Assembly (NCBI GenBank): GCA_030142905.1
Contig: JASJOG010000026.1
Coordinates: forward strand, 2,489,501-2,553,500
DNA: 64,000 bases
DNA from: Heliopora coerulea
Taxonomy: Eukaryota; Cnidaria; Anthozoa; Scleralcyonacea; Helioporidae
Reading direction: 5' to 3'
Shown here: positions 58,232 through 64,000 of the stretch, one piece after another
Position numbering within the stretch: position 1 is the stretch's first letter
How the letters are laid out: every line of letters begins with the position of its first letter
Program-made: the position numbers and the translations under genes
Notes under the pieces: model-generated
The model's database searches: none
What the model was told of the DNA's origin: nothing
What the model saw: the letters and a program-made list of their open reading frames with translations, nothing else

Positions 58232-59646
58232 GTGAGTAGATTGGGTTCACGGGCGTAGTTTATGGAGGGTGTGCGGTGTGACACACACACACACACGCCC
58301 CAAAGCTCGAAGGAAAAGCACCGAAAATTCGGGCAAAAATTAGATAGCGTGAGATAGATGAACGAAAAAACATAAACTGCAAAAATTAGATAGTAATCCC
58401 AAAAAATCTTGGTTTAGCAAGGTAGGTCAAAATCCCTTTCTGGTACTAGTTTATATTCAATTTACGTATCAGGGCTGAAGGAGTAAGGGTAAAACTACAT
58501 GGCTTGAATGCGCGTCAAATGAAAATCGGGCAATTTTTGAAAGAATATTTGTGTGATAGGAGTCACGTGTGTGAAATTTGATACGGACTATTATTAAGGC
58601 GCAGTTTATTAGCTCGTAATTATTCTGTTGTTGTAACTCGATTGAACAAAGATCTTGATTGGAAATCGATAATCTGCCTCTAGTCTATCTCGACGATATT
58701 CTGAATTAAATTTCTCATCTGAAGTTATTCAAGGATCATTGTTTTAGAAGAAACTCATTCATACAATATTCAGCCAAATTAAACTGGACATTCCCCGAAT
58801 CAAAATAGGTTAAGTATGTCCCTGAGTATGTTTTATGTTTATGGTGAGAAATTGGCATTTAATCGTTATGATCTGGCATCAATAAGCCGGAACATTTAAT
58901 AATTTTTGCCATTTACACTCCATCAGATGAAACGGATTGTCTTGTCTTTTGTTTCGGGCAAATGCTTGGAATTGTTTCTGCGAAACAATGACGCACCATA
59001 TTACAACGATGTTGAACCTTGCTTTTTGAGTACAATTTCTATTGAAATTTTTGTGGCGGCGATAAAAACATGTTGCGTTGAAAATAATCTTCAAAAATCA
59101 TGCTGTGAAACTTCACATTAATGAGTAAAGCAAAGCTTAAAGTGCGTGCTAGCTAATGCTTCCTTTAGTCACTCAAAACTATCCAGAAAAGAAAAAAATC
59201 AACGAACTGAACAGTGACGATTTCATTTGAGGTCTGGGAGGTCAAGGCCCAGCCCCCTCTCCTCAAACATCAGCTGTGCCACAGTGAGCTTCTTAACGTA
59301 TAATCTGTGGGGTAAACCAAAACTGAGTGAAAGTTTTATTTAGACTCACTACCAAAACTAAGGTTTAATTAGTGAATGAAAAAGCATTTCGCTGTTCTGT
59401 TTTGAGACTAAGTCAGCTGTCATTAACATCACGCGCAACTCACACATTACTCGAGCTGTAGTCTGAGGCCACAAGAAAATTGTTTCCAGGGCTAACACTC
59501 CATTAAAAATACAAATATGGCCATCCATTTTGTTTCACTTTTAAGTAATGCTTCACTATCTGCGAAACTATTACTGCCCTGCCCCTCCAATTTTTTTAAA
59601 TTCTAAATCCGCCACTCGAACTAAGAAGTTACTTTCATAATTCTAG
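58232..59646. other. intron 11
   Basis: A short (CA)n tract at 58279-58296 and a decayed CGCCACT-type element end at about 59617. Otherwise nothing recognised. Confidence 0.5.
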
Positions 59647-59737
59647 GAACCGATTATCAAATAGAGATATCGGTGATGCGACCGACGAATCGACGACATA
59701 TGACGCTGAGGTTGAAGACGATGATAATGTGGGAATT
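59647..59737 (+). CDS. exon 12: acidic linker
   Basis: Acceptor CATAATTCTAG|G, donor GGAATT|GTAAGT; phase 2 in, phase 0 out. 30 codons plus the split Gln: NRLSNRDIGDATDESTTYDA and EVEDDDNVGI. Strongly acidic at its end; no domain. Confidence 0.76.
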
Positions 59738-60151
59738 GTAAGTACACAACTCACTCGCTATACTAATTGGTTCACAAAATTACGATTTTGGAAGATCCAA
59801 GAGTTGGACATCCACTCTCAAATTACAGCAAAAATCTCTTATCTCACATCACGTTTTGAGGAACATTGGTAATTTACATAAAACACAAGGATCTTTTTCA
59901 CAAACTAGGCCAACTACACAAAGAAATAATTCCGTCTGTTTCACCCTTTCCAGTTTCGTGGTGTACTTTTGATTGCGAAAAATCGTTTGGCATTCGTCAA
60001 AGTAAAATACTAACAGATCACCTAGGTGGCTCACGAAAAGGTTACACTTTAGATATGAAAGAAAACCATTAGCTTTTTATAGTATAGTAAAGAATCTGTG
60101 ATTTTTTTGTGTGTAATATCCAATGTTTCCATTTGACATACCACCTTCAAT

Positions 60152-60562
60152 GCACCTTTTGCTGTTCATTACCAAAAAATATACTATCATTAACACCAGC
60201 CTCAAACTCATTAACGCAAAAATACATTTGTTTTATTCAATCGATATTCATTAGCTTAGATACGCAACCATTTGCATCAAAGGGCATTCCATAGCGCCAA
60301 CAGATGACCATTAACACCATTCTACTATACTAAAATTTCGATTACGTAAGAGAATTATCTTGCCTAATTGAAATTTTATTATCCCTAATTTGTAGTAGAA
60401 TGGTGTTAATGGTCGTCTGTTGACACTGCAGAATGCCCTTTGATGTAAATGGTTGCGTATCTACGCCAATGGATGTCCATTGGATAAAATGAATATATTT
60501 TTGCGTTAATGACATTTGGAGTTAATGATGGTATATTTTCTAGTAATGAACACCAAAAGGTG
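60152..60562. mobile_element. palindromic MITE, copy 2
   Basis: Same family and orientation as 51776-52207: left end GCACCTTTTGCTGTTCATTACC, right end GTAATGAACACCAAAAGGTGT, sharing GAATGGTGTTAATGGT, CTGTTG and GGTTGCGTATCTACG. The two copies clearly descend from one source. It lies in intron 12. Confidence 0.85.
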
Positions 60563-61017
60563 TACTTGGGAGCAGTGTCAAGACTTATTAACCCTTAATT
60601 GTTGAATTTGGTTTCTTTCGTTCATTCTTCTTTCATGACGACGTCTTCCAGAGAATAGCATTTTCGATTCCAAACGAAAAGAATGACTAATACTCTTTTT
60701 GACAAGAGTAATTGCAACGCCGTCCTCGCTCTGCAAACTGCGTCATTCACAGCATTTTTTCATAGTTAGGACATGTTAACTTACCGAGCAGCCAGTTCCG
60801 AGGCCACTGAGAAGGGAAATGGGGTGTCCGGACCATCTTCACATCTCAGAAGTATGGTCAACTAGAGTCGCTCAAATATGAAGAGTACACGTCCAGATGG
60901 AGGATCGGACTCTTCCTTGAAAGAGAAAAGTCCTACCACCATTTGAAAAGGACTATAAACCTCACTGGAGAAACGTATGAACAAATTAAAGTGTGTAAGA
61001 CTAAAAATGTTTCTAGA

Positions 61018-61290
61018 CCTCGCAGTATCACTAGGGGCGCATGTACAGGATGGATGGGGATTCGCAACCTCTACATTTCTTGTGGGAGGTGCTATTTGTG
61101 TCCTGTTAGCATCAGTTGTTTGCTCTCATTTTCCAAAGCCACGTAGATCGACTGAACAAGAAATGATCAAAATCACCCTGACGTTGCCTTAACACTACCC
61201 TCCGACCTCTGCCCTCCAAAATTCCTTTTTATGTCCTTGATGTGTGTCTTTGACCAACGTTGATCTCCGGACTTCCCCACACTCGTTTTA
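61018..61290. repeat. dispersed repeat remnant, related to 18815-19060
   Basis: Shares ordered words with the 18.8 kb stretch (GAAATGATCAA, GTTGCCTT). The 71-codon open frame over it is not considered a gene. Confidence 0.45.
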
Positions 61291-61752
61291 GTCTGCACCC
61301 CCCTCCCCCCTCTGGGAGCAGCGAAAGTGTTTGGTTGAGTGTGATGTCAATCCATTCAACTCAATCTTTTTAGTTATTGGGAAGCTTTCTGAAATTAAAA
61401 AAGCAAATACTTAGTACGCGTCATAACTTCAATCATCTGCGCTTCTTTTACATGCTGAAATTTGAATTGTTAAATCGTTCTCGCCTTCCAAGCTAGCTTA
61501 AAGTCCCTAATGATGAGAGTCAAATCATGATAGCTATAGTTGAAATAAACAGATCAAAGATTCAAACGACAATAATCAAACAATAATGAAAAACGAACCA
61601 AAGTTAAAATTTAAACTTACTAGAGCTAAAACATCAGCCAAGGATAGACCAGGTGGAAAGCGTAACTTTATAATGAAGATTAAAGACCAGCATAATGTTT
61701 TAAGAATTGCCATGGACACAGTAGAATCGATTCATAAGATTAAACAATAGCA

Positions 61753-61800
61753 AGATCTAACGTTTCGTTGTAACATCACAACATTTTCAGAGATATGGTT
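61753..61800 (-). ncRNA. inactivated hammerhead ribozyme
   Basis: Minus strand: ATCT (stem I), CTGAAAA, stem II GTTGT/ACAAC, GAAAC, ACGT stem III, T, AGAT closing stem I. Everything fits a hammerhead except that the invariant G8 of CUGANGA is A, which removes a catalytic residue. It lies 3' of the Penelope fragment on the same strand. Confidence 0.7.
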
Positions 61801-61920
61801 AACATTGTGGCAGATGCCTGGGTGGATAATTACAGTGTATCGTATAGACTAATAGGAGTGCAGGATAAAATTAACTATTACAGGTATACAAACAGAGAGT
61901 AAGATACAGAATGGACTAAA

Positions 61921-62200
61921 TTAAAATAATGAGAGAGGTAAAGAGCTTATATTGGAGTTAAAAGAAGGTTTTAGCTTGGTAATAAGTAGACTTTCGCGTA
62001 AGAGGAGTTCAGTTTCCGAACAACAGGAAGAAATAATCATGAAGTCGTCAAAGGAGACAGGATGTCCTGAGTCAAGGTGGTGAGAGAAGATGCTTGTAGG
62101 GGGACGGTTTTTGTGTTTCTTGCCAGTTAAAGCCGATAATTCCATGTGGTCTGAGACTCGTGTGTGTAGATGTCAGCAAGTCTCACCGATTCTACGAACT
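61921..62200 (-). pseudogene. Penelope-like element, C-terminal endonuclease fragment
   Basis: Minus strand: TRVSDHMELSALTGKK, FSHHLDSGHPVSFDDFMIIS, SETELLLRESLLITKLKPSF, then SLPLSLF and a stop. The H....H, F..F.II and ELLLRESL.I...P..N pattern is the C-terminal half of the GIY-YIG-type endonuclease of Penelope-like elements. The N-terminal part with the YIG motif is lost or unreadable. It is a different lineage from the copy at 23232, whose Cys-rich form differs. Confidence 0.75.
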
Positions 62201-62414
62201 GAATCGATTCTACTGTGTCCATGGTTATTCTTAAAATACTATGCTGGGTTTTAATCTTCATTATAAAGTTACTAAAACTAAAGTTTTAAAATTCTTCTTA
62301 CCTTAACTATACATACCAAATACGTTCTAAAAATATAACGTAAAAACATTTTAACCATTAATTTAAATTAATTTAAATTAATTTAAACATTAATGACTCT
62401 TTTCCGGTGGAAAG

Positions 62415-63083
62415 ATCCCAGAGGAGACGTTTGAAGAGATCACTCAGGAAATCCCGGATATCGAAGGCGAAGAGGATAAATCCACTGATGATTTCATCAT
62501 AAGGAACGTCACGAGTACCCACAATGCCCATTGGTCGAGCACAGCGGAATCGCCTGTGCATGCGCCTCGAATGGCAAATACTGATGCGAAGGATAATTTT
62601 TCAAGCAATTCCCTTATTTCATCTAAACCTACTCGCCACGAAAGTCTTGAATGCATTATTGAAAAACATTCAAATGGACTTCGTATGCACACAAGATCAA
62701 AAAGTCTAGAACTATTTTATCATAAGAGTTTGTCAAGTTTGAGGAAGCTCGATGACATTGAATTTAACACAAAGATCGAGCATACCAATTCGAACTTCAA
62801 CTGTGATTTAGAAGAAAACAACAATGACCGTATAGGATTATGGGCAATAACCCAAAAATTGAATGCATACGATCGGATTCGGAGCCATACTATTTTGTCA
62901 GAGTTCGAGCGAGCTGAAGAAGAACAGGCGGGTACATCATGCGAGTTCCAAAGAGATTATACGAGTCCGAATGAAGATACTTCAGAGACGTCCTCAGAAC
63001 TAAGCCAGGTAGACCGTCTAAACTTCAGTCTAACTAGCTGTCAGAGTCTTTTAGTGATGGTTGGTGATCAAAGTTATACTTAA
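62415..63083 (+). CDS. exon 13: last coding exon in the window
   Basis: Two AGs fit phase 0 (exon start 62415 or 62424). From there the frame is open to TAA at 63081-63083: IPEETFEEITQEIPDIEGEE, SLECIIEKHSNGLRMHTRSK, SLELFYHKSLSSLRKL, then an acidic end (EEEQAG, SPNEDTSETSSELSQ). It is a Ser/acid-rich linker with no domain. The end is open to question. A good donor CAG|GTAGAC at 63009 follows SELSQ; another possible donor (TTG|GTGATC, 63064) would split a codon after LLVMVG, which looks like the first strand and first Gly of a Rab P-loop. If either is used, the GTPase domain would lie beyond 64000. If not, the protein ends here without one, and AATAAA at 63835 could serve polyadenylation. Confidence 0.7.
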   Translation: MPEETFEEITQEIPDIEGEEDKSTDDFIIRNVTSTHNAHWSSTAESPVHAPRMANTDAKDNFSSNSLISSKPTRHESLECIIEKHSNGLRMHTRSKSLELFYHKSLSSLRKLDDIEFNTKIEHTNSNFNCDLEENNNDRIGLWAITQKLNAYDRIRSHTILSEFERAEEEQAGTSCEFQRDYTSPNEDTSETSSELSQVDRLNFSLTSCQSLLVMVGDQSYT

Positions 63084-63122
63084 AGTCCTCCGTTTCTTAA
63101 CCGTAGTTGTTATCATCGCGAT

Positions 63123-63435
63123 AAATGTTGTTGTTGTTATTGTTGTTGTTGTTGTTGTTGTTGTTGTCGTCGTCGTCGTCGTCGTCGTTCTTGCTGTCGT
63201 TCTTGTTCTTGGTCTTGTCCTTGTTCTCCTTTTTTTCTATCTCCTCTTTCTGGTTTTCTTTTTTCCTTTTCCCTGTTCCTTCTTTTTCGTTTTTTTCTTT
63301 CCTTTTCCATTTTCCTTTCTTTTTCCATTTTCCTTTTCTTTACCTTTTCCTTCCCTTTTTCTTAGTCATTCTTTTCTTCTCCTTCTCCTTCTCCTTCTTC
63401 TTCTCCTTGTTCTTCTTCATGTACTTCTCCTCGTA
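63123..63435. repeat. (TTG)n, (TCG)n and TTCC/TTC-rich low-complexity tract
   Basis: TTG and CGT triplet runs at about 63126-63190, then pyrimidine-rich TTTTCC/TTCTCC repeats. Long open frames on both strands arise from the repeats. Confidence 0.95.
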
Positions 63436-64000
63436 GTTTTCCTTCTTCTCGTCACTCTTCCTTGCTAGTCTCCTCGCCGATGTTACTGCTTGTTATCCTT
63501 TTTTTGTGTTTTTTTTATTTTGGTCCTGATGTTTCTGCTGCTGATCCTCCAGCACTTCATTGAATCACTAGATGTCGTAAGCTCTAGGTGTTGCCAGTTG
63601 TGTTTTCTTTGGAGACCTTGCTTCGTGTTTCTCCATTTTCAAAGACGTATATGTTGTAATGACAGCGCCAGTTCTATACATAGTTCTACATGTTTGTGGT
63701 TCGTGGCGCAGAGCTACCAACATCTACTAAAGAAACACACTCTGAAACAATATCTTTCAAAAGATTTTACTTTTCTTTTGCGATTCTTTTTGAATACTGG
63801 TTACCATCAGATGAAACAAAATTGATTTGATAAAAATAAAACTTTGGGAAAATTTGACATTTTTTTAAACTTGTAATTGACTTATTGTGAATGAAAAATG
63901 AAATTTAACCACAACTTAACTGGCTTTAAAATGAATAAAACTTAACCCTAAACGTAAACATTTAATCTTCAAAATGTGTTAAACGGGAAAATTAAACTGA
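63436..64000. other. possible 3' UTR or intron
   Basis: No coding signal. AATAAA hexamers at 63835-63840 and near 63933. Whether this is a 3' UTR depends on how exon 13 ends. Confidence 0.4.

Larger units (their letters stand above)
61662..62270. mobile_element. composite fold-back carrying a Penelope fragment
   Basis: 73-bp arms (61662-61734 and 62198-62270) pair almost completely. Between them lie the degenerate hammerhead (61753-61800) and the Penelope-like endonuclease tail (61921-62145), both on the minus strand. Confidence 0.75.

Noticed and set aside
63061..63468. Long hydrophobic open frame (Val/Leu/Phe-rich) and a reverse Arg/Gln/Glu-rich frame
   Set aside because: Both are translations of the TTG and pyrimidine-rich simple repeats and have no domain or codon evidence.

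Overview
The window is animal nuclear DNA: AT-rich, with spliced genes and a dense load of decayed mobile elements. Penelope-like retroelements with hammerhead ribozymes, many long palindromic fold-back elements, tRNA-derived SINEs, LINE tails and a Helitron together suggest a cnidarian, perhaps a stony coral. That placement is inference; no taxon-specific gene settles it.

Only one host gene can be supported, on the + strand from 28601 to at least 63008. It encodes an EF-hand / coiled-coil protein of the RASEF-CRACR2A type (EF-hand pair, long coiled coil, Ser/acid-rich linker and, in that family, usually a C-terminal Rab-like GTPase). Thirteen exons were placed by GT/AG sites with matching phases. 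Joining either EF-hand start exon (28601-28938 or 39220-39554) to the eleven common exons gives one open frame of about 1037 or 1036 codons, ending at a TAA at 63081-63083. No GTPase domain lies in the window. The last exon either ends the protein or splices onward through donors at 63009 or 63064. Two parts look duplicated: the EF-hand pair (two start exons, both ending in phase 2) and a short coiled-coil module (end of exon 5 and exons 8-9).

Region by region: 1-16.8 kb has no supported gene; it holds microsatellites, fold-backs at 2.3 and 7.4 kb, a MITE at 8.1-8.6 kb, a hammerhead at 10.3 kb, two copies of a dispersed repeat (10.5 and 11.3 kb) and two LINE tails at 14 kb. 16.8-22.8 kb has an hAT-like element with an 8-bp target duplication and a second MITE nested in it, a 42-bp-arm perfect palindrome, an RTE-like LINE tail and a reversed SINE. 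22.8-27.9 kb is a retroelement cluster: Penelope-like endonuclease remains, four intact or nearly intact hammerhead ribozymes plus mutated and truncated ones, and a 2.8-kb LINE pseudogene on the minus strand whose 5' end is fused to a broken hammerhead. 28.6-63.1 kb is the host gene; its large introns hold SINEs, fold-backs, piggyBac-type MITEs, a Harbinger-like fragment, a non-autonomous Helitron nine bases after a splice donor, and a Penelope fragment. 63.1-64 kb is simple repeat and a possible 3' end.

The strongest theme beyond the gene is hammerhead ribozyme cores (CTGANGA, stem II, GAAA) repeated across the window, usually as an inverted pair (minus-strand copy on the left, plus-strand copy on the right) inside a palindromic element.
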